NCBI GenBank assembly: GCA_933228895.1
Contig: OW121857.1
Location: 78,363,672-78,427,671, forward strand
DNA: 64,000 nucleotides
Origin: Platycnemis pennipes
Lineage: Eukaryota; Arthropoda; Insecta; Odonata; Platycnemididae
Direction of reading: 5' to 3'
The notes under the pieces were generated by a model. That model made no database searches. It was not told the origin of the DNA and worked only from the letters and a program-made list of their open reading frames with translations. Below are positions 1 through 11,400 of this stretch, in pieces. The position numbers and the translations under genes are program-made. Position 1 is the first letter of the stretch, and each line of letters starts with the position of its first letter.

Positions 1-522
1 TGAAAATAATATCTTACATATCTTACACATACTGGTAATTATTAATGCGAGAGTAGGCATAATGCTTAGGGCAGGCGCGCACTTGCACGACCACGACAGA
101 TCGCTGTGGTACACCCTCCGACAAAAACACGACCATACCACTTGCGATTTAATTTAGTTGAAAGATGGATGTCGGAGAGTTAGCTGTTGTATTGCCCTTG
201 TAACGCTGGTATGTGAAGCGCAAGAGAAAGCGATATTGGGTAAAACTCTTGTTAGCTGTCAGATCAACAAAAGGACAGTTAGCAACATTTTATGGGGTGC
301 TACGGCAGTGTGAATATAAGTTTTTTCAATTACCCATGGATGTCTGTTAAAAGTTAAAAGCAAGGTTCTATCTGTAATCGCCAGGGTAATACTTTCAGTA
401 CTAAACTCTGGTAACTGCGACTCACAAAACACCTTCACCGTTCGCTTGCTCAATCAGTACTGGCCGAGTCGGAGTGAAGTCGGAGTCAGTGCGCGGCGCG
501 CCATAACCATGGGGGCGTTTAC

Positions 523-1042
523 TCGGAACCGAAATCGCAATTTTTTGCACGAAATTGTTAGATGGAAACGAAAAAAGAATTTCAGTGAAAAAATTAATCT
601 TCTAACCTCAACCATTCACTCATAAATCAAAAATTAAAATAAGCAAAAGGTGACGCCCACCGAAAAAGCTGCTGTGATAACATTGACGTCGTTTTCCTCC
701 CGTCCTTCACTGCTCTTAAGGGGAGGGAAGGGAGTGGAGGGGGATTCTCGGAAGATCTGCTCGCACAGATCCTGTCGAAATCGCTCCCATTGGGAGAGCC
801 AGCTGTGTCCCCCCCTTTGCGATAAGGCGAAGTAGCTTCGCGGGCGCAGTTGTGATTGGACAAAGTCGATATACGTCGGAGGCTGCACCACACCCACTTT
901 TCCGAAAGGGTTAAAAACATCAGTTTTTCGCCGCTTATAACTCGAGAAAAAATTGACGGATCAAAAAACGGAAAAATACGGGTCTTTTTATTTTACAAGC
1001 TCTATCATATTCGGCAATAAAAATATTGTAAACGACCCCATT
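523..1042 (+). repeat. 520-bp dispersed repeat, copy 1
   Basis: It matches 5647-6166 along its whole length in the same orientation, with scattered substitutions and small indels. Shared blocks include GAAACGAAAAAAG, AAAGGTGACGCCCACCG and the end AACGACCCCATT. It contains two CCAAT-type boxes (CCCATTGGG, TGATTGG). It lacks TG...CA termini, so I do not call it an LTR. Confidence 0.85.
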
Positions 1043-1446
1043 TGTGTTATTTTTTGCCGCAAAAACCGGTGAGTCAGGAACGACCAAACACCAGAGTGAC
1101 CTGGTGACCAAACTCAAAAATCTTGGTCGGACGACTCGGGTAAGACCAACGAGTCCCATTTGACCAAGTGCGCGTCGTTCCATTTGTTGTAATGTTAAAA
1201 CTGGTCGTAAGCGACATGTCGTAGTCGTGGCCATGGTCGTGGTCGAGCTAGTGTGCGCCTGCCCTTAGGAAGAGTACCAGCATGCATGTAAAGGGCTTCC
1301 AACAATGTAGCGAAAGGATAGTAATGGTGAAGACCAACGAAGACCGAGACAACAGATTCCGCTGTAGTGCAGTTTAATAGTCTACATTGGGCTGCTAAGA
1401 TGAAGAAGTGGTAAATTCTATAATTTCATCGCGGAACTAATAAATC
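1043..1446. other. No recognised gene or repeat
   Basis: AT-rich sequence between the 520-bp repeat and the LINE remnant. Short frames only, nothing recognisable. Confidence 0.6.
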
Positions 1447-3480
1447 ATGAGAAGAAGAGAAGAAGAAAATCAAATTGTTTTAGGAAATTGGAACACTGTC
1501 CTATGCCAAGGTCAAGATAAAAGGATAACTGGAAAATATGGATTGGAAAATCGGAATGATAATGAAGAAAGACTACTAACGCAAGTTACAACACGTACAC
1601 GGGAAATGCCACGAGATAAAAAGACTTCCTTTTAGCACCATTTTAGCGAAGCGAAATCTCAGAAACAAGGACTGAAAAACATACCCTAAGGCAGATATTG
1701 GCAGGGACCACAACTTAAAGATGACGACATGCAATCTGAAATACAAGAAACTGAACTGAAGAATCATGGTAAGTTGACTTATTAAAAAAGTCTCAACATC
1801 GGCTAGCCTTTTAGAAAACGAGACGAGAGAGGAACCGACTTCGAAATCGGCAGAAGGATAAGGAGGAAGCGTTAAAAAAGCACTATAGGAAACATAAAAA
1901 ATAATTTTGGCTCGAAAAAAGTTGCCAAAAACATGTCATGGATGACAGAAAGGATCTTACACCTGATTGAGAGAGAATTAAATGCAATACTGCAAAAATA
2001 GACAAAGGACAGCTCAGCTACATGAGAATACGAAAAGTCGTAAAAAACAAGTCGTAAGGCTAGCAAGAAAAATGTAATGAAGGGCTTATGCAAAGTGTAC
2101 AAACATATTTTGAACAGGAAAATGTTAAAGATGGAAGGTTTTAATTGAAAATGAAGATAAAGCGAAAAGGTGTAAGGAACAAATGGAACAATTATACTAC
2201 CGAAGTGCGAAATAAATTTAAAGGGAAAATGAAGTCAACAAGGATTATATGGTATCGATCTAGAGTTCGGAATTAAAAGCAGCAGTAAGGGACCTGCGGA
2301 TAAATAATACTTGAGAGATCAACTATATTCCTGCCACGAGGCAATGAAAAGTGCTGGAGAGAAGACATTTACCCAGCTGTACAAAACTATCTACAACATG
2401 AACGTATTCAACATGAGTGATGCTGCCGGACTACGAGGAGGTCATTATCATCCATGTGTTAAAACTGAGAAAACTGGAAAGAAGGATTCTGGAATAAATC
2501 CAAGTATAAAATCCAATCGAAGGAAGAAGGAACAATCTACAAAAGAGACTGTTCCTTTTTATTCCCAAAATCATCTTTGCTATTCCAAAAAAGGAAAGGA
2601 CTGAGGAATGTGAACATTTTAGGACTAAGTCTGATGACACCTGCCTGGAGGATATTGACCGGGATCATCTACAACAGAATATAACCAAAAGAGAGGAATT
2701 CCTGGATGAAGACCAATTTCGATTCGACGCAAGGGTACAGGAGAAGAAATTTTTGCCCTAAGGCTACTAATGGAGAAGAGATTTGAGAAAAATACACCGA
2801 CGCTGTTGCGTTTGTGGATTTGGAGAAGACATGTGGCGACGTGGATTTAAATAAATTCAATTCTAATTTATGCAAAGGAAACTTTGGTGTCAGATAATAG
2901 CTAAATATTATCCACATATTGTAAAAAAACAGGTGGCTGTTATCGAATCAGGACCCAATAGTTGGGAAAAAAAGGAGAAAAAAGCCTATTTTATGCTTCC
3001 CGCAGATTCTGTGGGCAAGGCGAAGTAGACTATTTTCTTCTTTTTTCAAAGATACTGCACCACTTATTCTCGCATGATACTATTGAATTAAATAGTTGGA
3101 AGCGAGAATAAAGAAAATGGTGAGACAAGGTTGTGCACTGTCTCCCGTACTCTTCAATGTCTACATCGAGAGAGTCATCAATGAAATGAAAAAGAAAGCT
3201 TCGAAATTGAACATCCACGGGGAGAAAATCAGCATGTTGCGATACACCGATGACATATCTGTCATGTAAGAGACAGAAAGGGGCTTGAAGAGGATCCTAG
3301 TAATAATGGAAATACCAACGTAAAACTAGGAAAACAAAATCTGAAGGAAGTGAATATTGTTAGTTAGGAAGTCGATTAACCAGAAACGGACAAAGGAGAG
3401 AAAAATTGTAAGAATAGCTCAGAAGATGAGGGCATTCTACCAAAATGAGATTCTACTTACGGATAGAAATAAAAGCTTGG
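1447..3480 (+). pseudogene. Decayed LINE ORF2 (endonuclease and reverse transcriptase remnant)
   Basis: Fragments appear in all three plus frames, broken by stops. LGNWNTVLCQG is the start of an APE-type endonuclease domain. SWMTERILHLIERELNA and LIENEDKAKR belong to the linker before the RT. CTVSPVLFNVYIERVINEM and MLRYTDDISVM are RT motifs (the YADD box has become YTDD). AQKMRAFYQNEILLTDRN lies after the RT. The same LINE family recurs at 23580-24446, 50815-51705, 31775 and 33280. It is clearly dead. Confidence 0.85.
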
Positions 3481-3489
3481 AAGCCAGGA

Positions 3490-3729
3490 AACACACTTCT
3501 TAATATAAGAGTGTACGAGGCAAAGTGTAACTGTGGTAACTTCTATATCCATCAGACCTCCGGGTCTTTAAAAGTTAATCTACAGGAATATCTGGGAACT
3601 ATTATGTTAAAGAAAATTTGCCTGACTGTGATAGCAAAACACTATTGGACCGGTCGAACAAAACTTCAACTTTCACGAATAAACATGGTCCATTCCACGT
3701 CAATTCGACAAGAAAATCGGAACAAATGA
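3490..3729 (+). pseudogene. Penelope-like element GIY-YIG endonuclease remnant
   Basis: The 94-residue frame contains VYEAKCNCGNFYIHQTSGSL, then KVNLQEY and AKHYWTGRTK. Penelope-like retroelements end in a GIY-YIG endonuclease of the pattern (G)VY..KC.CG.FYIGQT..S...R..EH ... AEHYW.TGH. Here GIY has become RVY, YIG has become YIH and the following Arg is Asn, so it is inactive. It directly abuts the LINE remnant upstream. Confidence 0.72.
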
Positions 3730-5646
3730 CCCTTATGGTCACCGATTTTCACCAAATTTAGCATAACGGCTCTATTTGATAAGAGAATGAAAACTCCAAA
3801 GTCGTTTTGCAAAACACGCATCCGTTTCCAAAATATGGCAACGTTGCAAAATTCGAATTTTTCAAAAGTTGCTACACATTTTACGGTATATCTCGAAGAC
3901 TATCTGAGCTACAAATGTGTTTAAGAACTTACTTTAAAGGTCTTAAATTGGACAAATATAATAAGGGATTATATTGTGAAATATAGACAATTTTATAAAT
4001 TTTATAGTTATTTTAAAATTTAAAATTGATTTATGATGATGTACCTATACCTTCGATTTTTCTCATTTTTTATATGTTGTAGACACAACCCTCCTCTACA
4101 AATTAAAAAAGTTTGCCAGGGGTTATATTTCATTTAAGAAAGAAAAATATTTTTGAGTGAAGGCGTGACGCCCGCCGGTCACCGCGGCGCCCGCCTACCG
4201 GCCGACGTTATGGCACTCTGGTGTCTTCAGATCTCTGTAACTTTCTCATTCATCCTCTTCTCACCAACTTTTAACCGTATACCTATTCTTTGTCCGTGCA
4301 TATCGACATTCGTTTCGCCCATGTGTGACCACAGCCTAGAATCTATGAAGAGCGGCACCTGGCCTCGGAGAACAATTGACAAACCTTGTCCCGTCCTCGG
4401 CTTCCAGTACTACTCAACCTCTTTCACAGTTCTTTTTCCAAAGAAACGGGTGCCATATTCCGTCGCCCACTATCTCCCAATCGAATTTTACTCTCAGGGA
4501 AAACAATGAGGAAGGCCGAGCGCCACCCATATCATCTAAACGGATATTTTGTTTCTATTCGCATACGATAGCCTCCCAGGCTAATGCAACACCCTGACAT
4601 CCCATAGATTTGCTCCCGTACCTTTTTAAATTATTAAATTGTTCACCATTAACTCACATTTTTAACACTTTCCCAGCATGACTTCACACACACACGAATG
4701 ATGTAAGTCTCCGGAATCAGTGAAAAAATAAATTATGCTGCGTGACGCAGTGGAATTAGTTTCACATTCAATGTTTAGATGTTTTGGAAATATTACTTTT
4801 ATCTCTACTCTAAATAAAATAAAAATTATTCGCATCTTTAAACACCATTCGCATTCTAAAGCCTTAAATTCCTTATTTTACCATCACATACAGTTAACTT
4901 GAACAGTATTAGAAAGTTGGCATAAGAAATTTTTGATGGAATCTTTTGCAAATACTTCATGCACAATTTATGTTACAGCCAATTCATCCCTTATATTATG
5001 AAAGTTGTAAATTATTACAATAATAATGCGAAACAGGAAAGAAAAACAGGAAAGATACCGACACACTTTCAGAATAGTATCATATACCCATTTCCAAATA
5101 GATGAGGGTAGGTAAATGAAAACCTTTAGAATAATAAGTCTGGCGTCATATGATTCGAAGTTATTGACTAAGTTCATCACTAGAATGATAGAACAAAAAT
5201 CAGAGAAATTCCTGGATGATGGATGGATTTAAATTTTGGATACAGGAAAAGTAAGGATAAAAGAGAATTAATTTGGAATAAATCCTAAGTGGAATGGGAG
5301 AAAAGAGAATTCTGCAAAAATTTTAAAAACACGACGGGTAGCATTATCAGTCATGTCTTAAGATATGCTAGTTCATGCATACAATGATCGAGGGAAAAAT
5401 GCATGAAATGAATGGAAAAGGAAAGCGTCGTATGATACATACGGGACAAGAAGTAAATGAGGCAAAAGAAAAGACTTGTACAAATATGAATAGGATAGAT
5501 GGTGAGAGAAACGAGAAGAGGAATACATGAAACCGATCTAAAGATTCATAACTACTGACGATTATGGGAACAAAATAATGTCATGCATAAGTAAAACAAT
5601 ATCTAAGGGTAAAATACCATGATGCATTGGAAATGGGAATGTTTAG
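3730..5646. other. No recognised gene
   Basis: AT-rich apart from a short GC-rich patch near 4165-4210. Overlapping frames of 60-118 codons at 4150-4600 have no recognisable motif and no splice context. I read them as chance frames. Confidence 0.5.
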
Positions 5647-6166
5647 TCGGAACCGAAATCGCAATTTTGTTCACGAAATTGTTAGATGGAAACGAAAAAA
5701 GAAATTTAGTGAAAAAATTATCTCCTAACCACAACCATTCACTCATAAATCAAAAATTAAAATAGCAAAAGGTGACGCCCACCGAAAAAGCTGCTGTGAT
5801 GACGTCATTTTCCTCTCGTCCTTGATTGCTTTCTGGGAAGGGAAGGAAGTGGAGGGGGGTTCTCGGAAGGTCTGCTCGCACAGATTCTGTCGCAACTGCT
5901 CCTATTGGCAGTCAGCTGTGCCGCCGCCCCCCCCCCCCATTGCGATTCGGCAAAGTAGCTTCGCGGGCTCAGTTGTGATTGGACGAATTCGATATACGTC
6001 AGAGGTTGCACCACGTCCACTTTTCCGAAAGGTTTAAAAACATCAGTTTTTCGCCGCTTATAACTCGAGAAATAATTGACGGATCAAAAAACGGAAAAAT
6101 ACGGGTCTTTTTACTTTACAAACTCTACCAGATTTGCCAATAAAAAATATGGTGAACGACCCCATT
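5647..6166 (+). repeat. 520-bp dispersed repeat, copy 2
   Basis: Second direct copy, starting TCGGAACCGAAATCGC and ending GACCCCATT like copy 1. A run of 12 Cs (5927-5938) replaces the shorter C tract of copy 1. Confidence 0.85.
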
Positions 6167-7324
6167 GAAAAGCATCTCCCAAATACAAATTTACTACCCG
6201 TTTCTTCCATTTGGGTGGCTTTAAGCGGTAGATCGCCTTACTCCTATATGACCAACGGAATACTGCTTTCGAAGTGATCTCCACACGATACTCAAGTAGG
6301 GACATATATACTACTAAATAAAAACCTCTGCCATTTCTAGAATCCAACCTATGAATGATAAGCAAGTACTATAGTCATCACATCAACTCAATCCTCACGA
6401 GGTTTCATAAAAAATACATTTCGCATGATCAGATTTCTAGGAGTAAAACTAATTATTTTTGTACGCAATACTTTGGCATCGAATGAAGATAAACTTCAGG
6501 AAATAATTAAATTCTCCGGATGTATTAAATTCAACAATATCCCGAACTGCAAGTCCTGATTTATCATATTAAAATCATACTTCACAAGTTACTGGCAATA
6601 ACATTTCCCAAAGTTTTGTTAGAGCGAAATTTCTTCTGTTCAGAATGAAACTACAAGCAATTGCTATTCATGTTAATGCGGAGTCTGAGTTTTATAGGAG
6701 TAAGAAGGAATGTGATATTTATATGAAAATGTGGTCACTACAAATCACGAGATCCGAGAAAACAAATGGAAGTATGAACATCGCTTATTTTTTAGGCTCC
6801 CGATAGCAAAGACGTAGAAATTGGAAGGGTGCATGATTACGCTTGTGATCAATGTACAAATTAATAACAAAATATTGAAACTGGCAAAGTTTGATTGGCG
6901 AGCATGATGTATGTTAAGAATTCCCCAATAACATAATATCCTACTCCAAACCCATCACACTCCTCTCTCACTATTTCCTTTGGGTAATGAGTAAATGATA
7001 GTGGCGAATACGGGCAGCCCTAACTCAATCCTCTGCCGAATAACGCCCACGCTGGTTCTTCATCTGTTACCATAGAAGCTGCCCTCGGAGCTAAATATAA
7101 GTTTAGATCATGATGCGTAACTCTCCTATCAGTTCTTGATTGGGCAATTACTGGTAGTTGGTTATACGTAGGATTTTCCATGGAAAAGAACGAGGATGGA
7201 GAATAACCCCCCGTAAACGTTAGCCTCCTATTTATTAAAAGCGCCATGGAGACCGTAATTTAACATCTTATCCGACGGAAGGATTATTTTACCTACTGCA
7301 GCGCTCTCTACGCAACACTCAAGC
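6167..7324. other. No recognised gene or repeat
   Basis: Mixed AT-rich sequence with short frames only. Confidence 0.5.
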
Positions 7325-7410
7325 ACAACAATGAAAGCAGCCCCTTCCGGGATTTAAACCCGGGCTCTCGGGATGTTAGGTCCAGTACACTACCAACCAG
7401 AACAAATCAC
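7325..7410 (-). repeat. tRNA-derived SINE head, minus strand
   Basis: On the minus strand, GGTTGGTAGTGTACTGGAC resembles a pol III A box and GGTTTAAATCC a B box. Spacing and a GC-rich TPsiC-like arm resemble a tRNA, but it lacks a full cloverleaf, so it is a SINE head and not a tRNA gene. Confidence 0.5.
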
Positions 7411-7983
7411 ACACAATTTTTTTAAATGTGTGGAATGGAGAAGAAATGAAAAGCTGACTGATACATACAGAGGCAGAAAAACTCCGGAAAAAGTGAAAAA
7501 AATTATAAGATATGTTCCCCAAAAAATAAAATTTTATCTCTAATCACCAACATTTAATTTGGAGTGCATCATCACTAAGAATTCAACCTCAAAAGCATAA
7601 TTTATGGATGTTGATAACAACGACAATCTTATTTCAAGATATGAGGACATGCTTCACCTATTATTATTATCGGAGGACGGTGATCGCGAAAGAATGAGTG
7701 GTCAATGATATTTTACAGCGCGGACGAAACTCCCGTTCCCCACTGGTTGGTAAGTGAGCGGCAAACGGCACGATGTTCGCGGCCGTCGGCATTTAACCAT
7801 CAATGTTCTGGGGTGGGATTCAACCGCCAATATTACCTGACAAGCCCCAGATTTCGTATCCACTGGCTGCCGGCATAGCAAAGCAACCACATTCAACTGC
7901 ATGCAACGTCGCTGTCCTCCCTTTTCCTCTGCCAGGTGTGAATATTCGAGCCCAATACTGGAATGAGGTGTGCTGGGGGGTTG

Positions 7984-8580
7984 AATCACGGGTCGTCATT
8001 CTTCGCCACTGAGCCCTCAGCAAAAATCCTTGATCAACTCATTTCACGGGACCGACAATTCTGAAAATTCCATAACATTGCTTCAATGTGACACACGAAT
8101 AACTTTTATGGGGACAGCTCTGAATAATCGCATATTCTTGACTTACGTGACCGTGACCCACCTGACCAAAATGATTTCCGGGAACAATATAATCAGCGAT
8201 AATTACAAAATGCTACGTTGCAGTTCCCTCACTTCCGCCAGGGTTTAATATTCTTGCCTGCAGTTCTTATAAGAAATTCTGAATGATTGATTTATCTTTT
8301 TAATCACGGGCCATCATTCTCCGTCACTCACAACTCAGCAAATCCTTGAGCAGCTGAGTAAATCCTCGACCACGTTAGCCCGAGAAATCCTGAAAATTCA
8401 TTAACTTTACTGCAATGAACATAAACGATGACATTTTCATGCGGACAGCGTAGGATGATTAAATATTCTTTGCTAGCATGAACATTACCCACCCGTTCAC
8501 GACTTCAGGGAACAATATCAACAGTGAGGACAGGAAAATCATTCTTAAGTGGTGCTTACTCTCATCCAAGTACCTTCCAT
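7984..8580 (+). repeat. Diverged tandem duplication, about 300-bp unit
   Basis: Unit 1 begins AATCACGGGTCGTCATTC at 7984 and unit 2 AATCACGGGCCATCATTC at 8302. Shared order continues through CTCAGCAAA, TCCTTGA, CTGAAAATTC, GACAGC and GGGAACAATAT. Divergence is considerable. No coding frame is conserved. Confidence 0.7.
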
Positions 8581-8859
8581 TAGACCAATTATCACCCACA
8601 GAGCCATGCAAACGATAGTTTGGGAAATACCATTATGATAAATATACCATGTTGCTAAAATATCAATTAATAGTACAAAGTAATGACTTACTACTTGCAT
8701 GCATTTAAGAAGAGCCGATTTCTACGAAATCTTGCCTTCGTCTGCTCCCGTCGAAGTTGCCTGTAGCTCCGAGCTCTCTCCGAGCCCATGCTCTACTGGC
8801 ACTCGCGAAACAAATGAATCGCGATTCTCAGGAAGGAGGTCGCTGTTTGCGTTTGCTGG

Positions 8860-8985
8860 GGGAAGTCGGGGGATGAGGGTTGGTGGAGGGGGTTGAGTTG
8901 GAAGAGAGAGGGAGGGGGTTTGGTAGGAAGAGGGGTGGGTAGGCGGAAGAGAAAGCGGCAGACGGGGAGGGTTGCTGGAGGAAAA
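8860..8985 (+). repeat. Purine (G)-rich tract
   Basis: About 120 bases almost without C or T on the plus strand, with many GGG/GGGG runs. It could form triplex or G-quadruplex DNA. The proline/serine-rich minus-strand frame across it is a by-product of composition. Confidence 0.6.
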
Positions 8986-9521
8986 ACAAGCAGACCGAAG
9001 GAGGATTTCTCTCGCTATATTAGAAGTTGAATAGGGAGAACGAGTTCTGACCTTCAACGCTGTACTTTGCCCCACACCACTCCGTACGGAAAGCCAGTGA
9101 ACCGCGAAGTTGGCAGATTACTCTCACTGCCTCGGTATATGTTTTTGAACGTTTTGAAATGGAATGATTGTCACGCGCCCAAGGGAGCATGCCGCTAAAT
9201 AAAATTACAGGCAAGCATATTCCCGACTTTGCCGTAAGGTACGGTTCGTGAATACTTTACGGCAGAATATCTGATATGGTATGGTTACTAATTGAATAAA
9301 AACGGCGGGTATATTTTGATATTTTTTTATATAGCCTGTTTTTGTGGATGCATAGTAGTGGTTCTAAGAGAGTGGTCAATGCTTAGTATTCTGTGGCGAC
9401 ATATTGAATGACGGGTCTGTAACAGCTAAAATACAAGATAACCGCGTTTGCGCCCATGATTGGCCTGCTCCTTCTAGCGTGTTAAATAAGCTTTCAATCT
9501 TTCCGCACTTGCCATAAAATT
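8986..9521. other. No recognised gene or repeat
   Basis: Nothing identifiable. Confidence 0.45.
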
Positions 9522-9582
9522 TTTGACTATGAGCGTTCTTGGTATTAGGAGAAGAATTACAACTTGATACGTTTCACACTTA

Positions 9583-10156
9583 GAGGGTCATGGTGGCCTA
9601 GTGGGTAGAGCAGTGAGCTACCGACCGGAGGGCTCAAATCCCGGGCAAGAGACTTTCTGGACGCCCCCACCTAAAATCCTCGTGATTCGATTTTTTGCGT
9701 GTCAGAACTTCGTATGAAGTCGCAGAGAGGCCCAGGGAAAGGAACTGGCTCCCCTACCCTAAATGTGTGAATTTCACACGCCAATGGCTTACTACGGGGT
9801 GAGCTCTACTCTCATCTATCAAAAATCAACCTTCGGGTTGAACGCAACATACACTGTAAAAAGTAGATCTGATTTTAAGGTACAAAAGCGATCTGAATTT
9901 CAGATGCAACAATTTTAAGACAGGGTATGTTGAATTTCAGCAGTAATATCTTGTCTAAAAATAAGGCTGGTGAACGACTGAAAATCAGACCATCCAGAAT
10001 CCTGCTTCCTCTGCTTCCTGCTTAACTGCTCCTGTACCAACCATCCATGTTCCTGCCTCTTCCGCACCTTGCATCAGTGTTCCTGCCTTAAACCAGACAG
10101 CGCTTAAATTCAGATCGCACTGAAAATCAGATCAACTTTTTACAGTGTACATTCAC
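9583..10156 (+). repeat. tRNA-derived SINE (family C) containing a nested MITE
   Basis: The head GGCCTAGTGGGTAGAGCAGT (A box) and GGGCTCAAATCCC (B box) look tRNA-like, followed by a body of about 200 bp. Flanked by a 14-bp duplication, ACGTT(T/C)CACACTTA, at 9569-9582 and 10157-10170. Removing it rejoins the foldback arm around it, which supports the boundaries. Confidence 0.75.
9852..10147. mobile_element. Tc1/mariner-like MITE, 296 bp, TA target duplication
   Basis: Terminal inverted repeats begin CACTGTAAAAAGTAGATCTG on the left, and CACTGTAAAAAGTTGATCTG on the other strand at the right, so 19 of the first 20 bases match. They are flanked by TA (9850-9851, 10148-10149). The interior is non-coding, with repeated CCTGC words. 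It sits inside the SINE tail. Confidence 0.85.
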
Positions 10157-10499
10157 ACGTTCCACACTTAATTTTTACGGACCATTGTTTCGATATTCAA
10201 TGTCATTATCAAGGTACCTGATAAGGTCATAGAATTTTCTTTTCCTCATTACTTCGATAGCGAAATTGAATGTCGAAACCATAGTTGTTAGAAATAAAGT
10301 GTGGAACGTACCAAGTTGTAATTCTTTGCCTATGATTAAGCGCTATAAAGCTAATCCAGCAACTTTACTTGGTATTATTTTGTTAGTCCTGAACAGATCT
10401 CTACCCCTGTTTACGTTTCCTATGCCGTAGTTGAACTTAGTGAGGTATTTTGGCTTCATTGTGAAATCTTCGACAAATAGTCACTTTCCACTCCTAATA

Positions 10500-11400
10500 G
10501 TATTGGTTAATTAAACCTAATAGAGTTAATCTCTCTAATCTTGTTAATCTGATCAAACCTAGTATAATACGCAGGGGTTCTTAATATGTATCTAACGTCA
10601 TCCGTTAACAACTCGGTTTCGAATTTACTTAAAAGGTTTAACCTAAATTTTAACCTGCGTTCTGATACTAATTCCCATCATAATTCTTCTATTAAACTCA
10701 TAACACTTATACAATTGCCATAACGCCATTTATGAAATCTAGCGGATCTCCTTTACACGTGCTCTAATTCTTTTATCATACTTTCATCGTACGGATCCCA
10801 TATACTAGCGGCATATTCTAAATGAGGCCTGACAGGTGTAAAATAGCTTCTTTCTTGTACTCTCTCATCGCATTTGCCTAAAACTCTTTTTACGACTCCT
10901 AATCTACGGTTTACTACACTATTTATTTCCCTGAAGTGTTTCCCCCAGATGTTTGATGAAACTTATAAAATAAATTTGAAAGAAATAAAATTGTATGTAC
11001 GTATACGTTTCGCTGAGGAACACCCGACATAACTGTTACTTCACTGGAGCTAACACCACCTGATACCAACCGTTGACCGCTTTCATTCACAAAGAAGCCT
11101 TTACAACCTATCACGTTATTATTTATACCACAGGGTGCTAGCTTCACTAGTTACTTACTGTGGGGCATCTTATCGAACGCTTTTCTGGAGTCAAACAAAC
11201 ACTGCATATATCGGAACGTTACCTTTACCGGAAACAAAAATATCGTTCCAAACTTCGCCAGAACTTCGCCCAAACTACCCCTAGATTGATTGAGAAGGTA
11301 ATGGAAAGAGGATTTCAAAACTTCAGTCTTATCTAAGTTAGAGGATGCTATTTCGCCCCTATTGTTTTTCAAAGAATTAGCCGTTGACTATTCAAGGAAG
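10500..11400 (-). pseudogene. Decayed CR1-type LINE ORF2, minus strand
   Basis: Reading the minus strand: LKNNRGEIASSNLDK (linker), FDSRKAFDKMPHSK (RT), APCGINNNVIGCKGFFVNES, VTVMSGVPQRN (the SDVPQGS box of the RT, degraded), and after frameshifts VRPHLEYAASIWDPYDESM and KELEHVQRRSARF, the C-terminal region. It matches the plus-strand copy at 15916-16935 but has lost the centre of the RT. Confidence 0.82.

Larger units (their letters stand above)
9522..10335. mobile_element. Foldback (Penelope-like) insertion, split by a nested SINE
   Basis: Flanked by TTTG(A/C)CTATGA (9522-9532 and 10325-10335, one mismatch). A 20-bp tail is followed by the left arm (9553-9582, continuing at 10171 once the nested SINE is removed) and the right arm (about 10265-10324). 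The arms share AGAATTACAACTTG, CGTTCCACACTT and a core around GAAACCAT. The same layout is seen in better copies at 14.5, 17.1 and 19.0 kb. Confidence 0.6.

Noticed and set aside
4153..4597. Overlapping frames of 60-118 codons
   Set aside because: No domain, no splice context, three frames open at once in a locally GC-richer patch. Chance frames.
523..6166. Full-length LTR retrotransposon with 520-bp LTRs
   Set aside because: No TG...CA ends, no gag/pol/protease, no primer-binding site; the interior contains unrelated LINE and Penelope fossils.
8722..9075. Proline/serine-rich minus-strand frame
   Set aside because: Arises from the purine-rich tract on the plus strand.
9583..9660. Functional tRNA gene
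   Set aside because: A and B boxes are present but there is no complete cloverleaf, and a SINE body and target duplications surround it.
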